Shown here: positions 26,781 to 34,026 of the stretch, in pieces
How positions within the stretch are numbered: position 1 is the first letter of the stretch
How the letters are laid out: every line of letters starts with the position of its first letter
DNA from: Onstottus_B arcticum
GTDB taxonomy: Bacteria > Acidobacteriota > Blastocatellia > UBA7656
Length of the DNA: 64,000 nucleotides
Reading direction: 5' to 3'
NCBI GenBank assembly: GCA_038040485.1
Contig: JBBPIE010000014.1
Span: 96,437-160,436 of the forward strand
Notes under the pieces: model-generated
Databases searched by the model: none
Seen by the model: only the letters and a program-made list of their open reading frames with translations
What the model was told of the DNA's origin: nothing
Program-made: the position numbers and the translations under genes

Positions 26781-27203
26781 ATGACTTTGAGGCACGAAGA
26801 CCTGACCGGTCAGATCATCAAGGCATTCTATAAAGTCTATAACGAGTTGGGCTATGGATTCCTCGAGAAGGTCTATGAGAACGCCCTCGCGCTGGAGTTG
26901 GAATCCGTGGGTCCGCGAGTCGGACGGCAGCGGCCAATCAAGGTCTATTACCTCGGCCGACAGGTTGGCGACTACTATGCGGATCTCATAGTCGAAGACC
27001 TAGTCATCATCGAACTCAAATGTGCTGATGCGCTGTGTGAAGCCAACGAAGCACAATTGCTGAACTATCTGAAAGCAACGGACATCGAGGTGGGCCTATT
27101 GCTGAACTTCGGTCCGAAGCCCGCGTTTCGCCGGAAGATCTTCACCAACGATAAGAAGCGTCATCGAGATTTACCCGCGACGCCGCATGAAGAATCCGTG
27201 TAA
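26781..27203 (+). CDS. GxxExxY family protein
   Basis: The 140-residue protein carries the family signature GFLEKVYE (GxxExxY) near residue 28 and the nuclease-like core YYADLIVEDLVIIELKC, followed by ANEAQLLNYLKATDIEVGLLLNFG. The E-x-K within a predicted beta-strand recalls PD-(D/E)XK nucleases. Biological role is not established. The gene is enclosed by inverted copies of one repeat (26731 and 27192), and its TAA stop is inside the right copy. Confidence 0.9.
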   Translation: MTLRHEDLTGQIIKAFYKVYNELGYGFLEKVYENALALELESVGPRVGRQRPIKVYYLGRQVGDYYADLIVEDLVIIELKCADALCEANEAQLLNYLKATDIEVGLLLNFGPKPAFRRKIFTNDKKRHRDLPATPHEESV

Positions 27204-27236
27204 ATCAGTCAAATCAGCCTCATCCGTGGTCTATCT
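27192..27236. repeat. Right flanking repeat of GxxExxY gene (inverted copy)
   Basis: The complement reads AGATAGACCACGGATGAGGC and ends CACGGATTC, an inverted copy of the repeat at 26731. The stop codon of the GxxExxY gene (27201-27203) lies within it. Confidence 0.88.
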
Positions 27237-27334
27237 GGCCCTCCGACGATGTAGTCAACGGAGTCAACGGAGAGTTCAAGGGAATTCGGGCTCTGCCAGC
27301 TTGCACAGGCAGACTGAGTCATGGTGAGCTTCGC

Positions 27335-27814
27335 ATGATGTCTGACAGCGAAACGAAACCTGACTGGAAACACAACGGAGTTCGCATCGTTCACGCAGGT
27401 GAACTCGACACGAACACGCCTCAAACGCCCGGGATGAATCGCGCGGCTGCCATCACACACGCGCGCGCCGGCGCCGCCAAACTCTGGGCGGGCACTGTCA
27501 CCATCCACCCAAACGCAAAGACCGGCGCGCATCATCACGGCGACCTCGAGAGCGTCATCTATGTTGTGAAAGGCCGCGCCCGCATGCGTTGGGGCGATCA
27601 TCTCGAGTTCACTGCTGAAGCCGGCCCCGGCGACTTCATCTACGTCCCGCCTTACGTTCCTCACCAGGAGATCAACGCAAGCCGAGATGAACCGCTCGAA
27701 TGCGTGCTGGTGCGAAGCGGGCAGGAACCGATCGTTGTCAACCTCGACATTCCCGCCGCCGAACCGCCCGAGGAAGTACGTTGGGTCGATGACGTGCACC
27801 CGGCCGAGGACTAG
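27335..27814 (+). CDS. Cupin-domain protein
   Basis: The 159-residue protein is a single-domain cupin. The first cupin motif is GAHHHGDLESVIYVVKGRARM with the metal-binding histidines and glutamate; the second is PGDFIYVPPYVPHQEIN with the last histidine. It may be an isomerase, dioxygenase or metabolite sensor; nothing in the sequence decides. There is no signal peptide. Two ATG codons in a row (27335, 27338) are both possible. It converges on the gene at 27875 across a short palindromic repeat. Confidence 0.88.
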   Translation: MMSDSETKPDWKHNGVRIVHAGELDTNTPQTPGMNRAAAITHARAGAAKLWAGTVTIHPNAKTGAHHHGDLESVIYVVKGRARMRWGDHLEFTAEAGPGDFIYVPPYVPHQEINASRDEPLECVLVRSGQEPIVVNLDIPAAEPPEEVRWVDDVHPAED

Positions 27815-27816
27815 CA

Positions 27817-27865
27817 GTCCAATGTCCAAAGTCCAATGTCCAACTTTACATTGGACCTTGGACCC
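27817..27865. repeat. GTCCAAT-unit repeat with dyad, between convergent genes
   Basis: Repeated AGTCCAATGTCCAA units face TTGGACCTTGGAC, forming a hairpin just after the cupin stop. It may serve as a bidirectional terminator, though no T-run follows. Confidence 0.6.
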
Positions 27866-27874
27866 TGGGGTTGC

Positions 27875-28333
27875 CTACTTATCCAACGCAACGCTGACGA
27901 TCGGCACGTCCCAGTGCGCGAGCAGTATCTCGAACCTCCGCTGCTCTTCGCGGCGAAACGTCTCCTGATCGGGATAGAGCTGTTTGATGATCGCTTCTTC
28001 GCCGCTCGAATCGTTAGCCACGGCCGCGTTCTTGAACACGATCGTCACCCGGTAGTCCCAACGCCCGTCTTCGGTCGCGTGATATCTTGGCTTCGCAGCC
28101 GTGACGCTGAGTATCCGTCCGCTTTCCATTTGTTTCTTGAGCACCGGGAAATGATTCTTCTTGAACAAGGCGATGAACTCGTCTGCATAGCCCCACTTCG
28201 CTTTGTAGTAGTACTCAGCTACAAACGGCTCCTCTTTGGCTTGAGGTGTTTGCGCCGCGCTGTTGGTGCAAGTGAACGCACATAGGCTAAGCGTTGCCAG
28301 CAGCATCGCCGTGACTCTCCATGTTCGCATCAT
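27875..28333 (-). CDS. Secreted hypothetical protein
   Basis: The 152-residue protein has a signal peptide (MMRTWRVTAMLLATLSLCAFTC) whose C-terminal Cys could be a lipobox, although ACTN-type context is imperfect. The mature part has YYYKAKWGYADEFIALFKKNH and resembles small alpha-beta, EthD/dimeric barrel-like proteins by pattern only. ATG 28333 is chosen because GGAGG lies seven bases upstream; the in-frame ATG 28339 would be only one base from it. Function unknown. Confidence 0.75.
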   Translation of the reverse strand: MMRTWRVTAMLLATLSLCAFTCTNSAAQTPQAKEEPFVAEYYYKAKWGYADEFIALFKKNHFPVLKKQMESGRILSVTAAKPRYHATEDGRWDYRVTIVFKNAAVANDSSGEEAIIKQLYPDQETFRREEQRRFEILLAHWDVPIVSVALDK

Positions 28334-28387
28334 GACCATTCCTCCAGGAAGGGAGCTTCCGAGCAGCGGGTGCCGCCGGTTTCCAAT

Positions 28388-29275
28388 CTACGTTGTGATC
28401 ATCGTGCCGGCGCCTTCGTCGGTGAAGACTTCGTGCAACAGGGCATTGCGTCGCGAGCCGTTTATGATGTGCGCGCTGCGAACGCCTCGGCGAATCAGGT
28501 GAGCAATCGCTGCAATCTTCGGTAACATACCCGACGAGACGACTCTCTCGCGAACCAGGCGTTCGGCTTCTTCGACCGACACACGCGACATTCTCGACGA
28601 CGGATCGTCGCGGTCGCGAAGGATTCCATCCACGTCGGTCAGCAAGATCAACTTCTCAGCTTGAAGACGCACGGCGATCTCGGCGGCGATCGTGTCGGCG
28701 TTGATGTTGTAGACGTTGCCCTGCTCGTCCGCGCCAAGCGACGAGATCACCGGGATGTAGCCGTTGTCGAGCAGCAACCGCAGGAGCCGCGCGTTGATCT
28801 CGACGATGTCGCCGACGTGGCCGAAGTCCACCGTCTCGACTTCACCGGTCTCCTGATTCAGCACCTTTTGAATCTCGCGGCGCCGAGCGTGAATGGTATT
28901 TCCATCCAGCCCCGAGAGCCCGACCGTCTCGGCGCCCGAGCGGCGAAGCGCTGACACTATGTCTGTGTTGATCTGGCCTGCGAAGACCATCTTCGCTACT
29001 TCAAGCGTCTCGGCGTCGGTGACGCGGCGGCCGTTGACGATGCGCTGCGAGATGCCGAGCCGTTCGGCTACTGTCGTGAGCTGCTTCCCTCCCCCGTGAA
29101 CGACGGCGATGTGAATGCCGACTTGCTGGCAAAGCGTCATCTCCTCGGCAAGCGAGTTGAGCTGGTCTTGATCTTCGGCGACCTTGCCCGATAGCTTGAC
29201 CACGAAGACGTTGTTCTTGAAGCGCTGAATATACGGCAGCGCCTCGCGGAGCAGATCGAGTTTTTCGTTGATCAT
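28388..29275 (-). CDS. argB: Acetylglutamate kinase
   Basis: ArgB phosphorylates N-acetyl-(or N-succinyl-)glutamate in arginine synthesis. The 295-residue protein has KLSGK near residue 27, VVHGGGKQ near 61, and the C-terminal LLTDVDGIL and SGGM-like SSGMLPKI. ATG 29275 is where homology begins; the frame upstream is only translated heptamer repeat. It is the last gene of the leftward arg series. The first glycine-rich motif is KLSGK rather than KxGG. Confidence 0.95.
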   Translation of the reverse strand: MINEKLDLLREALPYIQRFKNNVFVVKLSGKVAEDQDQLNSLAEEMTLCQQVGIHIAVVHGGGKQLTTVAERLGISQRIVNGRRVTDAETLEVAKMVFAGQINTDIVSALRRSGAETVGLSGLDGNTIHARRREIQKVLNQETGEVETVDFGHVGDIVEINARLLRLLLDNGYIPVISSLGADEQGNVYNINADTIAAEIAVRLQAEKLILLTDVDGILRDRDDPSSRMSRVSVEEAERLVRERVVSSGMLPKIAAIAHLIRRGVRSAHIINGSRRNALLHEVFTDEGAGTMITT

Positions 29276-29283
29276 TGCCGTGA

Positions 29284-29410
29284 CCCGTGACCCGTGATTC
29301 GTGATTCGTGATGCGTGATGCGTGATTCGTGATTCGTCATCCGTGATTCGTGATCGGATGTTCGTCCGAATAGAACGAATCACGCATCACGAATCACGAA
29401 TCACGCATCA
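29284..29410. repeat. GTGATTC heptamer array with inverted arm
   Basis: Units GTGATTC and GTGATGC run from 29284 to about 29354, then the complementary units (GAATCAC, GCATCAC) run from 29376 to 29410, giving a long imperfect hairpin. It fills the gap between argF' and argB and touches the argF' stop codon (29411-29413). The same heptamer occurs at 43331-43383. Confidence 0.9.
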
Positions 29411-30418
29411 CTAAAGAATCGACGCCAACACTGCCTTCTGCACATACAAGCGGTTCTCGGCTTCGTCGATCGCCGCGTTCTGCGGACCGTCCAGTACGCC
29501 GTCGGTGACAATGACGTTCCGCCGCACGGGCAGGCAGTGCATAAACCAGCCTTGATCTGTTGAAGCCATCACTTGCTCGTCGATGCGCCAGTGCTTGTAC
29601 TGTTGCCGAATCTTGATGTCCTCTTCCACTCGGCCGTAGAACTGCTTTGCACCCCAGCTCTTCGCATAGACAATGCGCGCACCCTCGCAAGCCTCGCGAA
29701 AATCGCGCGACATTCGAACTCGCCCGCCGCTTGCCGTTGCCCCGGCGTGTATCTCGTCCATCGCTTCGTCTGCCAGTTCGTATTCCGGCGGGCACGCGAT
29801 AGTCAGATCGAGCCCGAACTGCGCGGCGATAAGCGCGAACGAATTTGGCACCGCCATCGGAAGCGGCTTGGGATGACAGGCCCACGACAAGACGACGCGC
29901 TGGCCATCAAGCGAGCCCAGCTTTTCGCGAATGGTCATTGCGTCGGCGAGCGCTTGAAACGGATGATGCCGCGCCGATTCGAGGTTGAAGACTGGAACAT
30001 TGCTGTGCTCTGCAAAGCCTCTGATGATCGGTTCGCGCATCTCCTCGTCGAAGTTCTGCATCTCGGGGAACGCGCGCACTCCAATCGCCGAGACGTAGCG
30101 CGACAAGACGCGCGCCGCTTCTTTGATATGTTCGGTTTTGTCGGAGTCCATCACGACACCCTCTCGATGCTCGAGGCTCCAGGTGCCTTTGCCTACGTCG
30201 AGAGTCACTGCGTTTCCGCCAAGCTCATAGATCGCGATGTCCATCGAGGCACGAGTGCGCAACGATGGATTGAAGAAAACAAGCGCGACGCTCTTTCCTT
30301 GAAGCGGCCGTTCGCGATAGTCACCGGCTTTGATTGAGGAGGCGAGATCGATCAGCGAAGTCAGCTCGTCCGCCGTGAAATCAGCGGTGCTCAGAAAGTC
30401 TTTTCCTCTCAGATTCAT
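29411..30418 (-). CDS. argF': N-acyl-ornithine carbamoyltransferase (acetyl/succinyl type)
   Basis: This enzyme carbamoylates an acylated ornithine in place of free ornithine. The 335-residue protein has FFNPSLRTR (carbamoyl-phosphate loop), HHPFQALADA, SWACHPKPLPMAVPNSF, IVYAKSWGAKQFYG and HCLPVRRNVIVTD. These are the acylornithine-type sequences of Xanthomonas AOTCase and Bacteroides SOTCase, not the HCLP-x-G-x-E-V of ordinary ArgF. The specificity residue that is Glu in AOTCase and Pro in SOTCase aligns with Thr95 here (DSDKTEH), so the acyl group cannot be assigned. It lies between argD and argB in a leftward series. Confidence 0.93.
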   Translation of the reverse strand: MNLRGKDFLSTADFTADELTSLIDLASSIKAGDYRERPLQGKSVALVFFNPSLRTRASMDIAIYELGGNAVTLDVGKGTWSLEHREGVVMDSDKTEHIKEAARVLSRYVSAIGVRAFPEMQNFDEEMREPIIRGFAEHSNVPVFNLESARHHPFQALADAMTIREKLGSLDGQRVVLSWACHPKPLPMAVPNSFALIAAQFGLDLTIACPPEYELADEAMDEIHAGATASGGRVRMSRDFREACEGARIVYAKSWGAKQFYGRVEEDIKIRQQYKHWRIDEQVMASTDQGWFMHCLPVRRNVIVTDGVLDGPQNAAIDEAENRLYVQKAVLASIL

Positions 30419-30433
30419 GAGTTTCTAGAGCTC

Positions 30434-30518
30434 ATCGACCACGGATTGAGCGGATTGAACGGGTTCACACGGATCAGATCTGTGCGAACCCGTCGAATCC
30501 GTCTCATCCGTGGTCTAT
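30434..30518. repeat. ATAGACCACGGAT-family inverted pair supplying the argD stop
   Basis: ATCGACCACGGATTGAGCGG at 30434 faces a complementary copy ending at 30518, with arms of about 38 bases. The complementary copy contains the argD stop (30504-30506) and encodes its last residues. It fills the argD-argF' gap. Confidence 0.9.
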
Positions 30519-31685
30519 TTGTCGCAACGCTTCCAAAAACAAATCAATCTCAGGCCGGCGAAGCGTCAGCGGCGGAAGCAGCCTCAGCACGCTCGTATCA
30601 TCCGCAAGTCCCGTGATTATTCGCCGCTCGAGCAAACCCTGCTGATAAGGCTTCGCGCTCTCACCCTTGAACTTGATGCCGATGAGATACCCGAGACCCC
30701 GAACCTCTTCGACCATCTCGAGCTCACCAAGCGCGCCAAACAGATACTCCGAATTCAGCCTGACGTTCTCGAGGAGGCCCTCGTCTCGAATCACATCGGC
30801 CGTCGCGCAAAGCGCGGCACACGCCAGCGGCCCGCCCCCGAACGTCGTTCCCAGATCGCCCGTCTTGATCTCACCGGCAATCATCTCGGTCATCAACACC
30901 GCCCCCATCGGAACCCCGCTCGCGATGCCTTTCGCGAGCGTAACCATATCGGGAGTGACTCCGAACCGGCCCGCGAAAAAGTACTCGCCCGTGCGGCCCA
31001 TCCCGGTTTGCACTTCGTCGTAGATCAGCACCGCGCCGGCCTGGTCGCAGAGCTCACGCAAGGATTGATAGAACTCAGGCGCGCCCATCCGCACGCCGCC
31101 CATCGACTGAATCGGTTCGAGAATGACTGCCGCGGTCTCTTCATCGATCAACTTCTCGACGGCTTCAATCTCGCCGAACGGCGCGTAGACGTGGCCGCCC
31201 AACATCGGAAGAATCCCTTCTCGATACTTCGCAAGCCCGGTCGCCGCAAGCGACCCCGGTGTTCGTCCGTGAAAGCTGCCTTCGAACGATATGACTTTCT
31301 CGCGCCCGGTCAGCTTGCGCGCGATCTTGAGCGCGTTCTCGTTAGCCTCAGTCCCCGAGTTGCAAAAGAACGTCTTGCTGAGAAGCGGCGGCGCAATTTC
31401 AACCAACCGCTTCGCGGCACGGGCTCGCGTGTCGTTGTAAACCAGATTCGAATAGAAGATGAGCCTGCCCGCTTGTTGAGCGATCGCGCGAACGACTCGC
31501 GGATGCGAATGTCCGGTCGAGACTACGGCGTGCCCTCCATAGAGATCGAGGTAGCGTTCTCCGGCGCTAGTGTAGACCCAGACGTCTTGGCCGCTCTCGA
31601 TCACGAACGGAAACTTCTTGTAAGTCGCGACCTGATACTGCTCTTCGAGATCGATGAGGTTTTCGAGTTGTGGTTGTGTCGTCAA
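30504..31685 (-). CDS. argD: Acetylornithine aminotransferase
   Basis: ArgD transaminates acylglutamate semialdehyde to acylornithine with pyridoxal phosphate. The 393-residue class III aminotransferase has FFCNSGTEANENALK, SFHGRTPGSLAATG, VLIYDEVQTGMGRTG and the PLP lysine in TLAKGIASGVPMGA. The start is taken as TTG 31685 because GAGGAAAG lies at the right distance and no ATG is near; a further TTG (31727) opens the frame. The C-terminal residues QIDHG come from the repeat that also ends argH. Confidence 0.95.
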   Translation of the reverse strand: MTTQPQLENLIDLEEQYQVATYKKFPFVIESGQDVWVYTSAGERYLDLYGGHAVVSTGHSHPRVVRAIAQQAGRLIFYSNLVYNDTRARAAKRLVEIAPPLLSKTFFCNSGTEANENALKIARKLTGREKVISFEGSFHGRTPGSLAATGLAKYREGILPMLGGHVYAPFGEIEAVEKLIDEETAAVILEPIQSMGGVRMGAPEFYQSLRELCDQAGAVLIYDEVQTGMGRTGEYFFAGRFGVTPDMVTLAKGIASGVPMGAVLMTEMIAGEIKTGDLGTTFGGGPLACAALCATADVIRDEGLLENVRLNSEYLFGALGELEMVEEVRGLGYLIGIKFKGESAKPYQQGLLERRIITGLADDTSVLRLLPPLTLRRPEIDLFLEALRQIDHG

Positions 31686-31795
31686 TCTACTTTCCTCTGG
31701 GTTCTGGGCCCCCTGTTCCCCACGCAACGTTGAGTATCAGCCGCGCCTTCTGGCTTTGGCTGAATGCTCTTCGTTAAAGCGGTACGGCGGGGGTC

Positions 31796-32473
31796 TCAAG
31801 TGGGCCAGATCATTATGAAGTATTCTACGCGGCGGTAGAATTCCAAGAGCCAGACACAGCGCGGCCAACCGTTCTGTGACCACAACCGAGAAAACGCAAA
31901 CACGTCTCCGATGCGCTTCGTTTGTGTGTTCAAGAGGGCGTCGATAAATCCTTCTACCGCTTGTCTTTTGTTTGGGTCCAATCCCGTCAACCTCGATACG
32001 TGCAAGGGTCGGACGGCGTGATCATCGGGTACGCGTTGACGAGTCTCGCTAAAGAACAAGCCCTTGACGATTCGGACAGCAACTCGATCCATCCTGTGTC
32101 CAGCCGCCGCGTGTAACGTGCCAGTACCCCACAGGCCAGAGGGCGACAAGCGGTCGGCTCGCGCGGTGTCATTCCAGAATGACGTTGAGAAGCCCTTGGC
32201 TTCAGGTCTAACCAACGATCGGAGCACAGACGGGAACACGGCATCTCTCGCGGGCTGCCCCTTTGCGTTTTCGACGACAGTCAAACACAACCGAAAATAC
32301 TCGTCGTCCTTTGAAGCGCCGCCATTACAGGAATCACAGCTCGGCACGCTTATCAGATTTGCGGGACGTGGTTTTGGAAAGAGATTCTGCGGCGGTATAT
32401 GATCCTCCGTCAACGGACCCACGTTGCCGCAGTAGACGCACTCGCCAATCCGACGTTTCTTTTGCTTACGCAT
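31796..32473 (-). CDS. HNH-type endonuclease domain protein
   Basis: The 225-residue protein begins with a zinc-type HNH fold: CVYCGNVGPLTEDHIPPQNLFP (first CxxC, catalytic D-H) and SCDSCNGGASKDDEYFR (second CxxC and N). The remaining 150 residues are unassigned and basic. It lies with a decayed HigBA module between argC and argD and is unlike its biosynthetic neighbours, suggesting a mobile or defence-type insertion. No transposase is seen. Substrate unknown. Confidence 0.82.
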   Translation of the reverse strand: MRKQKKRRIGECVYCGNVGPLTEDHIPPQNLFPKPRPANLISVPSCDSCNGGASKDDEYFRLCLTVVENAKGQPARDAVFPSVLRSLVRPEAKGFSTSFWNDTARADRLSPSGLWGTGTLHAAAGHRMDRVAVRIVKGLFFSETRQRVPDDHAVRPLHVSRLTGLDPNKRQAVEGFIDALLNTQTKRIGDVFAFSRLWSQNGWPRCVWLLEFYRRVEYFIMIWPT

Positions 32474-32519
32474 AATGGGCTATTGCCTAACTCGCTGCCC
32501 ACGCTCCGCCCGATAGGCG

Positions 32520-32801
32520 CTACGCCAACTCGACTTTGAGCTTTTTGCCCAACGCGGACGCCGCCCGCTCAAGCGTGGATATGGTCACGGATCGATTGCC
32601 TGGATCCAAGAGTCGCTCCAGAGCTGCCGGACTCGTTTTCATCCGGCTCGCCATCTCCGCTTTGGTCACTTTGCGGCGCTTCATCTCTTGGGCAATCTGG
32701 AAAGCAATGACCCGCTTAACGGCAGTGGCTTGCGCCAAGTCCAAGAGTTGCTCCTCCCGGAGGAAGTCATTGAACTTGCTGCCGAGATGTTGCTTCTTCA
32801 T
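32520..32801 (-). CDS. HigA-like XRE antitoxin, orphaned
   Basis: The 93-residue protein is an XRE-type helix-turn-helix antitoxin: LKRV-like VKRVIAFQIAQEMKRRKVTKAEMASRMKTSPAALERLLDP and SVTISTLERAASALGKKLKVELA. This group normally follows a RelE/HigB toxin gene. Here only a 3' toxin remnant ends four bases before its ATG. ATG 32801 is preferred over 32816, since MKKQHLGSKFNDFL is the family start. Confidence 0.88.
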   Translation of the reverse strand: MKKQHLGSKFNDFLREEQLLDLAQATAVKRVIAFQIAQEMKRRKVTKAEMASRMKTSPAALERLLDPGNRSVTISTLERAASALGKKLKVELA

Positions 32802-32805
32802 AGCC

Positions 32806-32904
32806 TTACTCCTCACGCAAGTGTGCCAAACGTTGTCGCACCGTATTCAACTCGCCGGTTGGAGTTCTCCGCGATTTCTTGATGAAGCCATTCAACAATA
32901 CCAT
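32806..32904 (-). pseudogene. 3' remnant of HigB/RelE-type toxin gene
   Basis: The 32-residue frame reads MVLLNGFIKKSRRTPTGEL then NTVRQRLAHLREE. This matches the C-terminal strand and helix of HigB-type toxins (LLHGFxKKxxxTP, helix ending in a run of charges). The N-terminal two thirds is missing: going upstream the frame meets a stop next to the end of argC. It directly precedes the HigA-like gene, as in intact modules. Confidence 0.72.
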
Positions 32905-32930
32905 CGTCTGGCTCCCGACGCCGCTCGCAG

Positions 32931-33962
32931 CTACGGATTACTACCCGGAAGCATCAAGCCGGTGCGCTCCTCGATGCCAAACATCAGATTCATGTTTTGC
33001 ACGGCTTGGCCGGCCGCGCCTTTTACCAGGTTGTCGATTGCGACGAAGACGATCACCGTGTTTCCGCTTGCAGCCCAGCCGATGTCCGCGAAGTTCGTGT
33101 TCTTCACCCAGTTGATGTCAGGCGAGCTCTCAACGAGTCGAACAAAGAATTCATCGCCGTAAAACTCTTTCAACAAGCCGCCGACGCTGTCGCGGGTCAT
33201 CGGCTCAGCGGTGGTGATGTAGATCGAAGCAAAGATTCCCCGCACAGCCGGAATCGAGTGAGCCTGAAACACTATCGACGAACGCGAAAACCACTCCGAG
33301 CTTACTGAGGCAAGCAATTGTTCGACTTCGGGCTGGTGCTGATGCTCGAAGGTCTTGTAAGCGTAGAAGCTGTTTGCGCGTTTGGGATGATGCGTGTTCG
33401 CGGCTGCCTTTGCTCCCGAGCCTGACGAGCCGGTCTTCAAGTCAGCGATGACTTTCCCGGTAGCAAGCCCCGACTCGACGAACGGGTACAAACCAAGCTC
33501 GAGCGCGGTCGCGAAGCAGCCCGGATTCGCTATGCGAGTAGCTTCTTTGATTTGGCTTCGATTGACCTCGGTCAACCCGTAGACGAACTCGCGCTGTTCT
33601 TTCATCGCCGTGTGCTCGAACCCGTAGAATTGCTTGAACACGTCGGCGTCACTCAAGCGAAAGTCTCCTGACAGATCGATGACCCTAACCGAAGCAGGAA
33701 GCTCGGGCACAAGCTTCATCGCTTGTCCGTGAGGCAGCGCGAGAAAAACACAATCGAGTTGGCCGAGTTCGCGCGAGTCGGGCGCGGCTTCGAACGTCAG
33801 GTCGGTCAGATGCGCGAGGTTGGGGTGCACGACGTCGACTCGTTTGCCCGCCTGCTCACCCGCGGTGACGAGCTTTAGTTCGACGTCGGGATGAAACAGC
33901 AGGATGCGAAGCAGCTCGCTCCCGCCGTAGCCCGATCCTCCGAGTATGCCGACCTTGATCAT
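32931..33962 (-). CDS. argC: N-acetyl-gamma-glutamyl-phosphate reductase
   Basis: ArgC reduces acylglutamyl phosphate to the semialdehyde using NADPH. The 343-residue protein begins MIKVGILGGSGYGGSELLR with the GxGxxG nucleotide fold, has the catalytic C149 in NPGCFATALEL and a conserved later histidine region (TVGSGA-like KTGSSGSGAKAA, HHPKRANSFYAY). It lies 64 bases downstream of the P-loop gene in the leftward series. Confidence 0.96.
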   Translation of the reverse strand: MIKVGILGGSGYGGSELLRILLFHPDVELKLVTAGEQAGKRVDVVHPNLAHLTDLTFEAAPDSRELGQLDCVFLALPHGQAMKLVPELPASVRVIDLSGDFRLSDADVFKQFYGFEHTAMKEQREFVYGLTEVNRSQIKEATRIANPGCFATALELGLYPFVESGLATGKVIADLKTGSSGSGAKAAANTHHPKRANSFYAYKTFEHQHQPEVEQLLASVSSEWFSRSSIVFQAHSIPAVRGIFASIYITTAEPMTRDSVGGLLKEFYGDEFFVRLVESSPDINWVKNTNFADIGWAASGNTVIVFVAIDNLVKGAAGQAVQNMNLMFGIEERTGLMLPGSNP

Positions 33963-34026
33963 CTTGTTCCTGACGTAGCATAGACTTTATGGTCTGTGGC
34001 GGCCCGGCTGTTCGTTGACGCGGAGC

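Noticed and set aside
30510..31733. A 407-codon open frame on the plus strand opposite argD
   Set aside because: It is the antisense of a clear aminotransferase; its protein is arginine-rich with no recognisable motif. Long antisense frames are expected at this GC content.
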